Shown here: positions 33,310 to 43,117 of the stretch, piece after piece
Numbering within the stretch: the first letter of the stretch is position 1
How the letters are laid out: each line of letters begins with the position of its first letter
DNA from: an uncultured Acidimicrobiales bacterium
GTDB taxonomy: Bacteria; Actinomycetota; Acidimicrobiia; Acidimicrobiales; CADCTF01
Direction: 5' to 3'
Length of the DNA: 60,117 nucleotides
Assembly (NCBI GenBank): GCA_902805655.1
Contig: CADCTF010000086.1
Location: 1 to 60,117 of the forward strand
The notes under the pieces: generated by a model
Database searches by the model: none
Seen by the model: the letters and a program-made list of their open reading frames with translations, nothing else
What the model was told of the DNA's origin: nothing
Program-made: the position numbers and the translations under genes

Positions 33310-33774
33310 GTGAGCACCAAGAAGGTCGCCATCCTGATGGGATCAGCCAACGACGAGTCGACGCTGGCGCCGGCACGGGAGACGCTCGAGAAGTTCGGCG
33401 TCGACCACGAGGTGTGGGCCATGAGCGCACACCGCAACGCCGAGGCGGTGCGGGAGTTCGTCGGCTCGGCCCGCGAGCGCGGCTACGGCGTGATCATCGC
33501 GGCCGCCGGCATGGCCGCCCACCTGGCCGGCGCCTGCGCGGCCAACACCACGCTGCCGGTCATCGGCGTGCCCGTGGCGGGCGGCGCGCTCAACGGCGTG
33601 GACGCGCTGTACTCCACGGTGCAGATGCCGCCCGGCATGCCGGTCGCCACGGTGGCCATCAACGGGGCGATGAACGCCGCCCTCCTGGCCGTCCAGATCC
33701 TCTCGATCACTGACGACGAGCTGGCCGCCAAGCTCGACGAGCACCGGGCCCAATGGAAGCCCAAGCAGCTGTGA
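33310..33774 (+). CDS. purE: N5-carboxyaminoimidazole ribonucleotide mutase
   Basis: A 154-residue class I PurE that moves the carboxylate of N5-CAIR to C4. Motifs: [15 protein letters not shown] (family: MGSxSD; here AND), [27 protein letters not shown] and [17 protein letters not shown] 33310 follows GAGGAGAGG. No purK is found in this window, so the carboxylation partner must lie elsewhere. Confidence 0.96.
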   Translation: MSTKKVAILMGSANDESTLAPARETLEKFGVDHEVWAMSAHRNAEAVREFVGSARERGYGVIIAAAGMAAHLAGACAANTTLPVIGVPVAGGALNGVDALYSTVQMPPGMPVATVAINGAMNAALLAVQILSITDDELAAKLDEHRAQWKPKQL

Positions 33775-33787
33775 GTCGGGTCGCCCG

Positions 33788-35212
33788 GTGAAGCCCCGCA
33801 TCGAGAACGTGCTGGCCACTCGCTACGCGAGTGCGGACATGGCGATGCTGTGGTCGGCCGAGGCCAAGATCGTGCTCGAGCGGCGGTTCTGGATCGCCGT
33901 GCTGCGGGCCCAGCAGGAGCTGGGCGTCGCGATCCCCGACGGGGTGATCGATGCCTACGAGTCGGTGGTCGAGAAGGTCGACCTCGAGAGCATCGATGCC
34001 CGGGAGAGGGTCACCCGGCACGACGTGAAGGCCCGCATCGAGGAGTTCTCCGATCTCGCCGGTCACGAGCACATCCACAAGGGCATGACCTCGCGCGACC
34101 TCACCGAGAACGTGGAGCAGATCCAGGTGCGCTCGGCGCTCCAGATCGTCCGGAGCCGCATGGTGGCCGCCCTGGCCCGGCTCTCCGGCCTCGCGGTCGA
34201 GCACAGCGACGTCGTCATGACCGGACGGTCGCACAACGTCGCCGCGCAGGCCACCACGCTCGGCAAGCGCTTCGCCAACGCAGGTGAGGAGCTGTTGCAG
34301 GCCTACGTCCGCATCGACGAGCTGATCGCCCGCTATCCGCTCCGCGGCCTGAAGGGTCCGGTCGGCACCCAGCAGGACCAGCTCGACCTGTTCGACGGTG
34401 ACGTCGACCGGCTCGACCGGCTCGAGTCGGCGGTCGCAGCCCACCTCGGCTTCGACCATGTGCTCGGCAACGTCGGCCAGGTGTACCCGCGGTCGCTCGA
34501 CCTCGACGTCGTCTCCGCCCTCGTGCAGGCCGCCTCCGGCCCGGCCAACCTGTCCAAGACCATCCGGCTCATGGCCGGCCACGAGCTGGCCACCGAAGGG
34601 TTCCAGGAGGGTCAGGTCGGCTCGTCGGCCATGCCCCACAAGATGAACACCCGGTCCACCGAGCGGATCGGTGCTCTCACGGCCATCCTCGGCGGACACC
34701 TGGCCATGGTCACTGCCCTCGTCGGTGACCAGTGGAACGAGGGCGACGTCAGCGACTCGGCCGTGCGCCGGGTCGCCCTGCCGGACGCCTTCTTCGCGCT
34801 CGACGGCCTGTTCGAGACCTTCCTCACCGTGCTGGACGACTTCGGCGCCTACCCGGCCGTGATCGAGCGCGAGCTCCGGCGCTACCTGCCCTTCCTTGCC
34901 ACCACCAAGGTGCTGGTGGCCCTGGTGAAGGCGGGCGTCGGGCGCGAGGTCGCCCACGACGCCATCAAGCGCCACGCCGTCGCAGCCGCGCTGGCCCTCC
35001 GCCAGGGCGCAGAGGGCAACGACCTGGCGGCCCGGCTCGCCGCCGACCCGGTGGTGCCCTTCGACGAAGCCATCATCCACGGCCTCCTGTCGGATCCCGC
35101 CTCCTTCGTGGGGGCCGCCGCCCGCCAGGTCGAGGCCTTCGCCGACCGAGTCGCCACCATCGTGGCCGCCCATCCCGACGCCGCCCACTACACCCCCGGA
35201 GCGATCCTGTGA
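33788..35212 (+). CDS. purB: Adenylosuccinate lyase
   Basis: A 474-residue fumarase/aspartase-superfamily lyase acting at two steps of purine synthesis. It carries [28 protein letters not shown] (catalytic His region) and the mobile loop [16 protein letters not shown] with the catalytic Ser. It belongs to the roughly 470-residue eukaryote-like/actinobacterial PurB group. GTG 33788 lies 13 bases after purE; its stop overlaps the purC GTG. Confidence 0.97.
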   Translation: MKPRIENVLATRYASADMAMLWSAEAKIVLERRFWIAVLRAQQELGVAIPDGVIDAYESVVEKVDLESIDARERVTRHDVKARIEEFSDLAGHEHIHKGMTSRDLTENVEQIQVRSALQIVRSRMVAALARLSGLAVEHSDVVMTGRSHNVAAQATTLGKRFANAGEELLQAYVRIDELIARYPLRGLKGPVGTQQDQLDLFDGDVDRLDRLESAVAAHLGFDHVLGNVGQVYPRSLDLDVVSALVQAASGPANLSKTIRLMAGHELATEGFQEGQVGSSAMPHKMNTRSTERIGALTAILGGHLAMVTALVGDQWNEGDVSDSAVRRVALPDAFFALDGLFETFLTVLDDFGAYPAVIERELRRYLPFLATTKVLVALVKAGVGREVAHDAIKRHAVAAALALRQGAEGNDLAARLAADPVVPFDEAIIHGLLSDPASFVGAAARQVEAFADRVATIVAAHPDAAHYTPGAIL

Positions 35213-36090
35213 CCCCGCAACCCACCTACACCGGAAAGGTGCGCGACGTCTTCGACGCCGGCCCCGACCACCTGCTGTTCGTCGCCTCAGACCGCATCTC
35301 CGCCTTCGACGTGGTGCTCGGGGAGCCCATCCCCGACAAGGGACGGGTGCTGACGGCGATGACCGCCTTCTGGCTCGACCAGCTGGCCGACGTGGCGCCC
35401 AACCACATGGTGTCGGTCGATCCGGCCGACCTGGGCGCCGGTGCCTCCGAGATCCCCGATGCCGCCGGCCGGACCATGCTGGTGCGCCGGGCCGAGATGC
35501 TCCCCATCGAGTGCATCGTCCGCGGCTACCTCACCGGTTCCGCGCTGAAGGAGTACCAGGCCACCGGCACCATGCACGGCACGGCGCTGCCCGCTGGGCT
35601 CGAGGCGTCCAGCCGACTGCCCGAGCCGGTGTTCACCCCGTCCACCAAGGCGGCCGAGGGTCACGACGAGAACATCTCGTATGAGCAGGCCGTCGCCCTG
35701 GTGGGCGCCGAGGTGGCGGCCGAGGCGCGCCGCATCTCCATGGAGGCGTACTCGCGAGGGGCCGAGCTCGCCGCGGAGCGGGGCATCATCATCGCCGACA
35801 CCAAGTTCGAGCTCGGCTTCATCGACGGCCGCCTCGCCATCTGCGACGAGGTGCTGACGCCCGACTCCTCCCGCTTCTGGCCCGCCGACCAGTGGGTCGT
35901 CGGCCGCACGCCGCCCTCGTTCGACAAGCAACCGGTGCGGGACTGGCTGGAGTCGACCGGCTGGGACAAGACGCCCCCCGCCCCGCCGCTGCCGGCCGAG
36001 GTCGTGTCTGCCTCCCGCGATCGCTACGTCGAGGCGTACGAACGGGTCACCGGCAACCGGTTCGCAGACTGGTTCGGGGTCTCGGCGTGA
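35209..36090 (+). CDS. purC: SAICAR synthetase
   Basis: A 293-residue PurC joining CAIR and aspartate. Motifs: [75 protein letters not shown] and [15 protein letters not shown] 35209 overlaps the purB stop by four bases, and the stop overlaps purS, so the genes are translationally coupled. Confidence 0.98.
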   Translation: MTPQPTYTGKVRDVFDAGPDHLLFVASDRISAFDVVLGEPIPDKGRVLTAMTAFWLDQLADVAPNHMVSVDPADLGAGASEIPDAAGRTMLVRRAEMLPIECIVRGYLTGSALKEYQATGTMHGTALPAGLEASSRLPEPVFTPSTKAAEGHDENISYEQAVALVGAEVAAEARRISMEAYSRGAELAAERGIIIADTKFELGFIDGRLAICDEVLTPDSSRFWPADQWVVGRTPPSFDKQPVRDWLESTGWDKTPPAPPLPAEVVSASRDRYVEAYERVTGNRFADWFGVSA

Positions 36091-36341
36091 GCAGCTTCAC
36101 CGTGCTGGTGGAGGTGCAGCTCCGACAGGGGGTGGCCGATCCCCAGGGCGCCACCATCGAGCGGGCCTTGCCGGCGCTGGGCTTCGACACCGTCGCCGGG
36201 GTGAGCGTCGGCAAGGCGTTCCGCTTCACCATCGACGCCGACGACGCTGCGGCGGCCGAGCAGCAGGTGGAGGATCTGTGCAAGCGCTTCCTCACCAACC
36301 CCGTGATCGAGGACTCCATCGTGACCGTGCAGGCCGCGTGA
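36087..36341 (+). CDS. purS: FGAM synthase subunit PurS
   Basis: An 84-residue PurS, the small dimeric scaffold of the three-part formylglycinamidine synthase (PurL-PurQ-PurS). The pattern [35 protein letters not shown] and [12 protein letters not shown] is diagnostic. GTGA overlaps join it to purC upstream and purQ downstream. Confidence 0.96.
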   Translation: MSSFTVLVEVQLRQGVADPQGATIERALPALGFDTVAGVSVGKAFRFTIDADDAAAAEQQVEDLCKRFLTNPVIEDSIVTVQAA

Positions 36342-36994
36342 GCCGCCGGGTCGGCGTCGTGGTCTTCCCGGGCTCGAACTGCGAGCACGATGTGGTCGAG
36401 GCCATCGAGGGGCTGGGCGGGAAGGGCGAGCTCATCTGGCACGGCGCCCGTTCACTCGGTGATGTCGACGTCGTCGTGCTCCCGGGCGGCTTCGCCCATG
36501 GCGACTATCTCCGCCCCGGCGCGATCGCGCGCTTCTCGCCGATCATGGAGGCGGTCGGGGCGTTCGCCCGCGAGGGCGGGCCGGTCCTCGGCATCTGCAA
36601 CGGCTTTCAGGTGCTCACAGAAGCGGGCTTGCTACCTGGAGCGTTGCAGAAGAACGCAGGTCTCAAGTTCGTGTGCGACATGGCTGATCTCGAAGTGATG
36701 ACCACGTCATCCGTGCTGACATCCGGCGCTACGCATGGCCAGGTCCTTCGCATACCGATCAACCACTTCGAGGGCAACTACACCTGCGATCAGGTGACTC
36801 TCGACGAGCTACGTGCCGAGGACCGCATCGTGCTGCGGTACGTCGACAATCCCAATGGTTCGATGGGCGACATCGCCGGAATCTGCAACGAGACCCGCAA
36901 CGTGGTGGGGCTCATGCCCCACCCCGAGCGGGCGTCTCATCACTTGTTGGGCTCAGAAGACGGTTCCGTGCTCCTGGCCGCTCTCGTCGCCTAG
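36338..36994 (+). CDS. purQ: FGAM synthase glutaminase subunit PurQ
   Basis: A 218-residue class I glutamine amidotransferase supplying ammonia to PurL. The nucleophile is C87 in [21 protein letters not shown] opens the protein and [11 protein letters not shown] carries the His/Glu of the triad. From about 36600 to its end the codon use is visibly less GC-biased than in the first half and in purS/purC. The purL subunit is displaced: lsr2 on the other strand lies between. Confidence 0.97.
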   Translation: MSRRVGVVVFPGSNCEHDVVEAIEGLGGKGELIWHGARSLGDVDVVVLPGGFAHGDYLRPGAIARFSPIMEAVGAFAREGGPVLGICNGFQVLTEAGLLPGALQKNAGLKFVCDMADLEVMTTSSVLTSGATHGQVLRIPINHFEGNYTCDQVTLDELRAEDRIVLRYVDNPNGSMGDIAGICNETRNVVGLMPHPERASHHLLGSEDGSVLLAALVA

Positions 36995-37004
36995 CGCTGC
37001 GAGG

Positions 37005-37334
37005 TCAACCCTGAGCGGCGGTGTACGCCTCCATCACCGAACCGGGGATGCGTCCACGGGACTTGACGTCGAGGCCCTGGTCGCGGGCCCATGCCCGTAC
37101 CGACTCGAGGTCGCTCGGGGGGCTCGTGCGACGTCCGCCGCCACCACCACGGTTCGTCACCTTGCGGCCCTGGTCGACCCAGGCGTCGAACTGCTTTGAC
37201 ACGGCGGCGAAATCACGATCACAGAGGTCGAGCTCCCACTGGCTTCTGTTCCATCCCAAGTTGACCTTGGAGGGGTTTTCAGTCTCTTTGTCACACAGAT
37301 CGCACGTGGTGATGATGGTTGTTCGCCTAGCCAT
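37005..37334 (-). CDS. lsr2: Lsr2-family nucleoid protein with cysteine-bearing N-domain
   Basis: A 109-residue Lsr2-like protein. The C-terminal domain has the AT-minor-groove hook KSRGRIPGSVMEAY (RGR at 93-95) after VRAWARDQG. The N-terminal dimer domain aligns as VNLGWNRSQWELDL...WVDQGRKV but begins TTCDLCDKE and continues DLCDRD (C11, C14, C38), a zinc-type cysteine set absent from mycobacterial Lsr2. Lsr2 silences AT-rich foreign DNA. The gene sits between purQ and purL on the opposite strand and has the strongest promoter in this window, directly abutting a leaderless ATG. Confidence 0.92.
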   Translation of the reverse strand: MARRTTIITTCDLCDKETENPSKVNLGWNRSQWELDLCDRDFAAVSKQFDAWVDQGRKVTNRGGGGGRRTSPPSDLESVRAWARDQGLDVKSRGRIPGSVMEAYTAAQG

Positions 37335-37340
37335 GCGGCG

Positions 37341-37369
37341 ATCATATGGTGCGAGATTCGGTATGACAA
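37341..37369 (-). promoter_or_regulatory. Near-consensus promoter of lsr2, leaderless
   Basis: On the minus strand TTGTCA (37364-37369), a 17-base spacer and TATGAT (37341-37346), then six bases to ATG 37334. Both hexamers are within one mismatch of sigma-70 consensus. Confidence 0.85.
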
Positions 37370-37474
37370 CTTCAGAAAAGTGATGCACTTGACTTGACCA
37401 AGCCGGGCGATCCGTTTGACTTAGGACCGCTGATAGTGAGCGAGAGGGCGGTCGGCGGAGGTCGGAGCAGCCGA

Positions 37475-37480
37475 TAGTTT
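37475..37480 (+). promoter_or_regulatory. Leaderless -10 of purL
   Basis: TAGTTT, six bases before ATG 37487. No clear -35. Confidence 0.5.
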
Positions 37481-37486
37481 CGCGAC

Positions 37487-39685
37487 ATGCCGACCGGTGA
37501 AGCTCTCCACCGTGCCCTCGGGCTGACCGACGCAGAGGCTGCGGCCATCGAAGGCATCCTCGGCCGCTCGCCGAACCACCTCGAGCTGGCCATGTACTCC
37601 GTGATGTGGAGCGAGCACTGCTCGTACAAGTCGTCCCGCATCCACCTGAAGCGGCTGCCGAGCGAGGGCGCACAGGTCTTGGTCGGGCCCGGTGAGGGGG
37701 CCGGCGTCATCGACGCAGGTGACGGCATCGCCGCCGCCATCCGCATCGAGAGCCACAACCACCCGTCGTTCGTCGAGCCGTACCAGGGCGCGGCCACCGG
37801 TGTCGGAGGAATCCTCCGGGACATCTTCTCCATGGGTGCACGCCCGATCGCGATCATGGACCCGCTGCGATTCGGCGTCCTCGACGACCCACACATGCGG
37901 TGGGTGTTCGAAGGCGTGATCGACGGCGTGTCTTCGTATGGAAACTCCGTCGGGGTGCCCACGGTGGGCGGCGAGGTCGTCTTCGATTCGACATATCAGG
38001 GCAATCCCCTCGTGAACGTCTTCTGTCTCGGTGTCATGCCGAAAGACCGTCTGGTGCTGGGAAGGGCATCGGGCGAGGGAAATCTGGCCGTCTTGATCGG
38101 GTCGTCGACCGGTCGTGACGGCATCGGGGGCGTCAGCGTCCTGGCGTCGGCCGGCTTCGGAGATTCGGAGGCAGAACAGGCGAAGCGGCCCTCTGTGCAG
38201 GTGGGTGATCCGTTCGAGGAGAAGCGGTTGATCGAGGCGTGCCTCGAGCTGCTCGACCAAGGCCTGGCGGTCGGCGTGCAGGATCTCGGCGGCGCCGGCA
38301 TCATCTGCGCCACCAGCGAGACGGCGTCGAAGGCGGGGTCGGGCATGGACGTGGACGTCTCCGCCGTGCACCTGCGCGAGCCGGGCATGGAGCCCTTCGA
38401 GGTGATGACGAGCGAGAGCCAGGAGCGGATGCTCGCCATCGTCACGCCGGGGGACCTCGACCGGGTCGTCGAGCTGTGCGCGCGGTGGGAGGTGGCGGCG
38501 TCGGTGATCGGCCGGGTGACGTCCACGGGTCGGCTTCGAGTGGTCGACGGCTGGGACGGCGAGGTGCTCGCCGATGTGCCCGCGCAGTCCCTCGAGGAGG
38601 ACGCGCCCCGCTACGAGCGTCCGATGCGCGCCGCGCCGGCGGTCGACCTGCCGGCGCTCCCCGAGTCCACGGACCCGAGCCGCGACCTGCTCCGCCTCCT
38701 CGCCGACCCTGCCTGGGTCTACCGGCAGTACGACCATCAGCTGTTCCTGAACACGGTCGAGACGCCGGGAGCGGACGCGGCGGTGCTGCGGCTGAAGGCG
38801 CCGGGCATCCCCGTGACATCAAGGGGCCTGGCGCTGTCGTCCGACGGCAACAACCGCTGGTGCGCAGTCGACCCACGGCATGGCACGGCCATGGTCGTCG
38901 CCGAGTCCGCCCTCAACGTCGCTTGCACCGGCGCCCGTCCCGTGGCCCTGGTGAACTGCCTCAACTTCGGCAACCCCGAGCACCCCGAGGTCATGTGGCA
39001 GCTCTCCGAGGCGATCGACGGCATGAGCGAGGCCTGTCGGGTGCTCGACATCCCGGTCGTCGGCGGCAACGTGAGCCTCTACAACGAGACCCGCGGCACC
39101 GACATCGACCCCACCCCAGTCGTCGCCGTGCTCGGCCTGATCGACTCCCTCGACCGCCGGCCCCCGTCGGTGCGGCTGGTGGAGAACGGGCGCCTGCTCC
39201 TGCTGGGCACCACGCAGCCCAACCTCGGTGGCTCGCGGTGGGCCGCCGAGGTGCACGCGGCGAAGGGCGGACCGCTCCCGCAGCTGGATCTGGTGGCCCA
39301 CGTGGATCTGCTGGAGCTCGTGCAACGCCTCGTCGCCGACGACCTGGTGGCCGGCATCCACGACGTGTCCGACGGCGGGGTGGGCGTGGCCCTGGCCGAG
39401 ATGGCCGTCCGGTCCGGCGTCGGCTTCCGGGTCGTGCTGCCGGGCGGAGGAGGTACGGCCGAGCTCTTCAGCGAGTCACCGTCCCGTGTGGTGATCTGCG
39501 CCGACCCCGAGCCGGCCCAGGAGATCTTCCGCCGTTCGGAGGCTGCCGGCGTGCCCGTCGCCTTCCTCGGTGGCTCCGGCGGTGACCGCATGGTGATCGG
39601 CGACCTGGTCGACGTCTCCGTGGCCGACGCCACCACCGCCTGGCACGACGCCATCCCGTCGGCCCTCACCCCCGCCACCCACTAG
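37487..39685 (+). CDS. purL: FGAM synthase large subunit PurL (small form)
   Basis: A 732-residue PurL that uses PurQ-derived ammonia and ATP to amidate FGAR. Motifs: SVMWSEHCSYKSSR, IRIESHNHPSFVEPYQGAATG, GGEVVFDSTYQGNPLVN, QDLGGAGIICATSE and GGNVSLYNET. It is the short form, as expected with separate PurS and PurQ. The first third (to about 38230) is less GC-biased than the rest. It has its own leaderless promoter rather than riding on purSQ. Confidence 0.98.
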   Translation: MPTGEALHRALGLTDAEAAAIEGILGRSPNHLELAMYSVMWSEHCSYKSSRIHLKRLPSEGAQVLVGPGEGAGVIDAGDGIAAAIRIESHNHPSFVEPYQGAATGVGGILRDIFSMGARPIAIMDPLRFGVLDDPHMRWVFEGVIDGVSSYGNSVGVPTVGGEVVFDSTYQGNPLVNVFCLGVMPKDRLVLGRASGEGNLAVLIGSSTGRDGIGGVSVLASAGFGDSEAEQAKRPSVQVGDPFEEKRLIEACLELLDQGLAVGVQDLGGAGIICATSETASKAGSGMDVDVSAVHLREPGMEPFEVMTSESQERMLAIVTPGDLDRVVELCARWEVAASVIGRVTSTGRLRVVDGWDGEVLADVPAQSLEEDAPRYERPMRAAPAVDLPALPESTDPSRDLLRLLADPAWVYRQYDHQLFLNTVETPGADAAVLRLKAPGIPVTSRGLALSSDGNNRWCAVDPRHGTAMVVAESALNVACTGARPVALVNCLNFGNPEHPEVMWQLSEAIDGMSEACRVLDIPVVGGNVSLYNETRGTDIDPTPVVAVLGLIDSLDRRPPSVRLVENGRLLLLGTTQPNLGGSRWAAEVHAAKGGPLPQLDLVAHVDLLELVQRLVADDLVAGIHDVSDGGVGVALAEMAVRSGVGFRVVLPGGGGTAELFSESPSRVVICADPEPAQEIFRRSEAAGVPVAFLGGSGGDRMVIGDLVDVSVADATTAWHDAIPSALTPATH

Positions 39686-39722
39686 CCCACCACCGAGCGA
39701 TCCGCAGAAGGGCGAGAGGGAC

Positions 39723-40547
39723 TCAGGCGGCGCCGGAGCGGAGCTCGTCGAGCAGGGCGTCGGGCACGCAGAGGTCGCCCCGGCCGGTGCCGACGGACAG
39801 GTCGGGCTTGTAGGTGCCGTGGTGGTCCGACCCGCCGGTGACGGCCAGGCCGAGCCGGCCGGCGAGATCGGCCAGGCCGGATCTCTCGTCGGGCGAGTAC
39901 CGCCCATAGACGGCCTCGAGGCCGCCCAGCCCCAGACCGGCCAGCTCCCGCACCGTGGCCTCGAGGGCGGTGGTGGAGCCCAGCTCGAGCGACAGCGGAT
40001 GGGCCAGCACCGGGACGCCGCCCGAGGCACGAGCCAGCCCCAGAGCAACCGCCGGCGTCAGGCGCTCCTTCTCCACGTACCCCGGTCGCCCCTTGGCGAG
40101 GAACTTGTCGAAGGCATCCTGGATGGACGAGGCCAGCCCTCGACGCACGAGGATGGCCGCCGCATGGGGCCGTCCTGCCCCGCGACCGCCAGCCTCGGCC
40201 ACCAGCTCGCCATAGGGGATGTCGAGCACCCGGGCCATCACCTCGTTGCGGCGGTCGCGCTCGTCCTGCAGCCGTAGGAGCTCGTCCTGCAGCGGTCCCT
40301 CGCCCGGCTCGACGAAGTAGACGAGCACGTGCATCGTGCCGGCCTCGACCTCGCAGGAGATCTCACAGCCCGAGACGAGCTCGATGCCTACGGCCTCGGC
40401 CGACGCCCGCGCCTCGGCGATGCCGTCGAGGCGATCGTGGTCCGTGAGCGCCACGGCCTTGCACCCCGCCGCCGCAGCCAGCTCCGGGATGCGCGCCGGA
40501 GCGTCGGAGCCGTCAGAGGCGGTCGAGTGGGTGTGCAGGTCAATCAC
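39723..40547 (-). CDS. PHP-domain phosphoesterase
   Basis: A 274-residue PHP protein with metal-binding motifs DLHTHSTASDG, ALTDHDRLDGI, GCEISCEV and late VTGGSDHHGTYKP. Members hydrolyse phosphoesters such as nucleoside 3',5'-bisphosphates or RNA 5' ends; this one resembles the short YciV/RNase AM branch. It stops 37 bases past convergent purL. GTG 40547 is leaderless (TACCCT ends six bases before it) and is only 23 bases from the divergent purF GTG. Confidence 0.88.
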   Translation of the reverse strand: MIDLHTHSTASDGSDAPARIPELAAAAGCKAVALTDHDRLDGIAEARASAEAVGIELVSGCEISCEVEAGTMHVLVYFVEPGEGPLQDELLRLQDERDRRNEVMARVLDIPYGELVAEAGGRGAGRPHAAAILVRRGLASSIQDAFDKFLAKGRPGYVEKERLTPAVALGLARASGGVPVLAHPLSLELGSTTALEATVRELAGLGLGGLEAVYGRYSPDERSGLADLAGRLGLAVTGGSDHHGTYKPDLSVGTGRGDLCVPDALLDELRSGAA

Positions 40548-40553
40548 GGCCGC

Positions 40554-40563
40554 AGGGTAGCCT
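40554..40563. promoter_or_regulatory. Overlapping divergent -10 elements (PHP / purF)
   Basis: AGGGTAGCCT reads TACCCT on the minus strand (40554-40559) and TAGCCT on the plus strand (40558-40563), sharing the central TA. Spacers to the two GTG starts are six and seven bases, exactly as at 6374-6383. Confidence 0.6.
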
Positions 40564-40570
40564 CGGGTAA

Positions 40571-42061
40571 GTGACGGGCGGCCCTCTTGACGCGCGCGGG
40601 TACGAGGACGACAAGCCCAAGGAGGCTTGCGGCGTCTTCGGCATCTATGCGCCCGAACAGCCCGTGGCCCATCTGACCTACGACGGTCTGTTTGCCCTGC
40701 AGCACCGGGGTCAGGAAAGCGCCGGGATGGCGGTCTCCGACGGCGACCTCATCGTCGTGCACAAGGAGATGGGGCTCGTCGCCAACGCGTTCGACGGCTA
40801 CAAGCTGGCCGCCCTGCAGGGCCATCTGGCCATCGGCCACACCCGCTACTCGACCACCGGTTCGAGCACCTGGCGGAACGCGCAGCCCGTGCACCGCTCA
40901 GTGCTGGGCGAGGAGCACAACTCCACCTTCGCCCTCGGCCACAACGGGAACCTCACCAACACCGGCGCCCTGGCCGAAGAGGCCGGGATGCTTCCGGGAG
41001 CGGTGGCCAGTGACAGTGACCTGGTGGCCGAGCTGGTCGCGCACTCCTACGGCCGCAGCCCGCGCAGCGACGGCCGCGACCTGGAGGAAGCGCTGCTCAA
41101 GGTGCTCCCCCGGCTCGAGGGAGCGTTCTCGTTCGTCGTGATGGACGAGGGTCACCTCATCGGGGTCCGCGACCCCAACGGCTTCCGGCCCCTGTGCCTC
41201 GGCCGGCTCGACCGGGGCTTCGTGCTCGCCTCGGAGACCGCAGCCCTCGACATCGTGGGCGCCCACTTCATCCGAGAGCTGGCACCGGGCGAGATGGTCG
41301 TCATCGACGCGTCAGGCATGCGCGAGAGCCATCCCTTCGAGGCGTCTCGCATCGACCCCAAGCTGTGCCTGTTCGAGTTCGTCTACTTCGCCCGTCCCGA
41401 CAGCGTCCTGTACGGCCGCGAGGTCCACGGTGCCCGGCAGCGGATGGGAGAGGTGCTGGCGGCGCAGTCTCCCGTCGACGCCGACATGGTGATGGGCGTG
41501 CCCGAGACGGCACTCGCCGCGGCTCAGGGCTACGCCCGGCGCAGCGGCATCCCCTTCGGGCAGGGGCTGATCCGGAACCAGTACATGGGCCGCACGTTCA
41601 TCTCACCCGACCAGGCCGACCGGGACCGTGCCGTGCGGCGCAAGTTCAACCCGCTTCGCGAGAACATCGCCGGCAAGCGGCTGGTCGTGGTCGACGACTC
41701 GATCGTGCGGGGCACGAGCTCGCGAGCGACGGTGAAGATGCTGCGCGATGCCGGAGCCCGCGAGGTGCACCTGCGCATCATGAGCCCGCCCTACCGCTGG
41801 CCGTGCTTCTACGGCATGGACACGGGCACCCGGGCCGAGCTGCTCGCGGCCAACATGACGGTCGGCGAGATCAGCGACTACCTGGGCGTCGACAGCCTGG
41901 CCTACATCACCCTCGAGAACCTCAAGGAGGCGGTCGACGCCCCGGGCTCGGGCTTCTGCACCGCCTGCATGACGGGTGAGTACGCCATCGAGGTGCCGGT
42001 CAACCTGCGCAAGGACATCCTCGAGAAGAACGATCTGGCCTCGCCGGACCATGTCCTCTAG
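40571..42061 (+). CDS. purF: Amidophosphoribosyltransferase
   Basis: A 496-residue PurF, the committed step of purine synthesis. The glutaminase nucleophile is C20 (KEACGVFGIYAP) behind a 19-residue propeptide, so self-cleavage and a Fe-S enzyme of the Bacillus type are expected; late cysteines (WPCFYGMD, FCTACMTGEYA) can hold the cluster. The PRPP motif is VVVDDSIVRGTSS. GTG 40571 is leaderless. Its 3' end overlaps purM by 11 bases. Confidence 0.97.
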   Translation: MTGGPLDARGYEDDKPKEACGVFGIYAPEQPVAHLTYDGLFALQHRGQESAGMAVSDGDLIVVHKEMGLVANAFDGYKLAALQGHLAIGHTRYSTTGSSTWRNAQPVHRSVLGEEHNSTFALGHNGNLTNTGALAEEAGMLPGAVASDSDLVAELVAHSYGRSPRSDGRDLEEALLKVLPRLEGAFSFVVMDEGHLIGVRDPNGFRPLCLGRLDRGFVLASETAALDIVGAHFIRELAPGEMVVIDASGMRESHPFEASRIDPKLCLFEFVYFARPDSVLYGREVHGARQRMGEVLAAQSPVDADMVMGVPETALAAAQGYARRSGIPFGQGLIRNQYMGRTFISPDQADRDRAVRRKFNPLRENIAGKRLVVVDDSIVRGTSSRATVKMLRDAGAREVHLRIMSPPYRWPCFYGMDTGTRAELLAANMTVGEISDYLGVDSLAYITLENLKEAVDAPGSGFCTACMTGEYAIEVPVNLRKDILEKNDLASPDHVL

Positions 42062-43109
42062 CGAAGCGTCGCCCACCAAGGTCACCTACGCCGCCGCAGG
42101 CGTCGACATCCTGGCCGGTGAGGAAGCGGTGCAGCGCATCAAGGACAAGGTGCGCTCGACGTACCGTCCGGAGGTCATCGGCGACATCGGCGGTTTCGGC
42201 GGCCTCTTCCGCTTCTTCAAGGACCGGTACAACGACCCGGTCCTCGTGGGCTCCACCGACGGCGTGGGCACCAAGGCCTTGATCGCCCAGGCCACCGGCC
42301 GGTTCGAGACCATCGGGGTCGACCTGGTGGCCATGTGTGTCGACGACCTGGTCTGCCAGGGCGCCGAGCCGCTGTTCTTCCTCGACTACATCGCCGTTGG
42401 TCGGCTCGACCCCGACCACATCGCCCAGCTGGTCGAGGGTGTCGCCGAGGGCTGCCGCCAGGCCGGGTGCGCCCTGATCGGCGGGGAGATGGCCGAGCAC
42501 CCGGGCGCCATGGAGCCCGGCGAGTTCGACCTGGTCGGCTTCGCCGTCGGCGTCGTGGAGCGAGATCGCATCATCACCGGCGAGCAGGTGGCCGAGGGCG
42601 ACGTGCTCATCGGCCTGCCCTCGCCGGGGCTGCGCTCGAACGGCTACTCCCTCGCCCGGAAGGCGCTGCTCGACATCGGCGGCCGCTCGCTCGAGGAGCC
42701 GGCTTTCAGCGGCACGCGGCGCACGCTGGCCGACGAGCTGCTCGAACCCTCGGTGATCTACTCGCCCGCGATCGAGGCGCTGCTTCGAGCCGTCGATGTG
42801 CGAGCCGTGGCCCACATCACCGGTGGAGGCATCGTCGGCAACCTGGCGCGGGTGCTGCCCGACCAGCTGGATGCGGTCGTCGACCGACGCTCCTGGGAGT
42901 CGCCACGCATCTTCACCGAGATCCGCGACGTCGGAGGCATCGACGACGCCGAGATGGCCCGGGTCTTCAACCTCGGCGTCGGGATGGTGGTCGTGGTGCC
43001 GTCGGCCGACGTGTTCAAGGCGCTCGACGTCCTTCGGGAGCGCGGTCACCGCGCCTTCGAGCTCGGCTCGATCGTGGTCGGCCGTGGCGACGTGCGGATC
43101 GAGGGCTGA
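42051..43109 (+). CDS. purM: Phosphoribosylformylglycinamidine cyclo-ligase (AIR synthetase)
   Basis: A 352-residue PurM. Motifs: YAAAGVDILAGEEAVQRIK, GDIGGFGGLF, LVGSTDGVGTKALIA, VDLVAMCVDDLVCQGAEPLFFLDY split by the active loop, GGEMAEHPGAM and HITGGGIVGNL. It closes the imidazole ring. ATG 42051 lies inside the purF end (11-base overlap), implying coupling. pyrE starts eight bases after its stop. Confidence 0.97.
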   Translation: MSSSEASPTKVTYAAAGVDILAGEEAVQRIKDKVRSTYRPEVIGDIGGFGGLFRFFKDRYNDPVLVGSTDGVGTKALIAQATGRFETIGVDLVAMCVDDLVCQGAEPLFFLDYIAVGRLDPDHIAQLVEGVAEGCRQAGCALIGGEMAEHPGAMEPGEFDLVGFAVGVVERDRIITGEQVAEGDVLIGLPSPGLRSNGYSLARKALLDIGGRSLEEPAFSGTRRTLADELLEPSVIYSPAIEALLRAVDVRAVAHITGGGIVGNLARVLPDQLDAVVDRRSWESPRIFTEIRDVGGIDDAEMARVFNLGVGMVVVVPSADVFKALDVLRERGHRAFELGSIVVGRGDVRIEG

Positions 43110-43117
43110 GCCTCACC

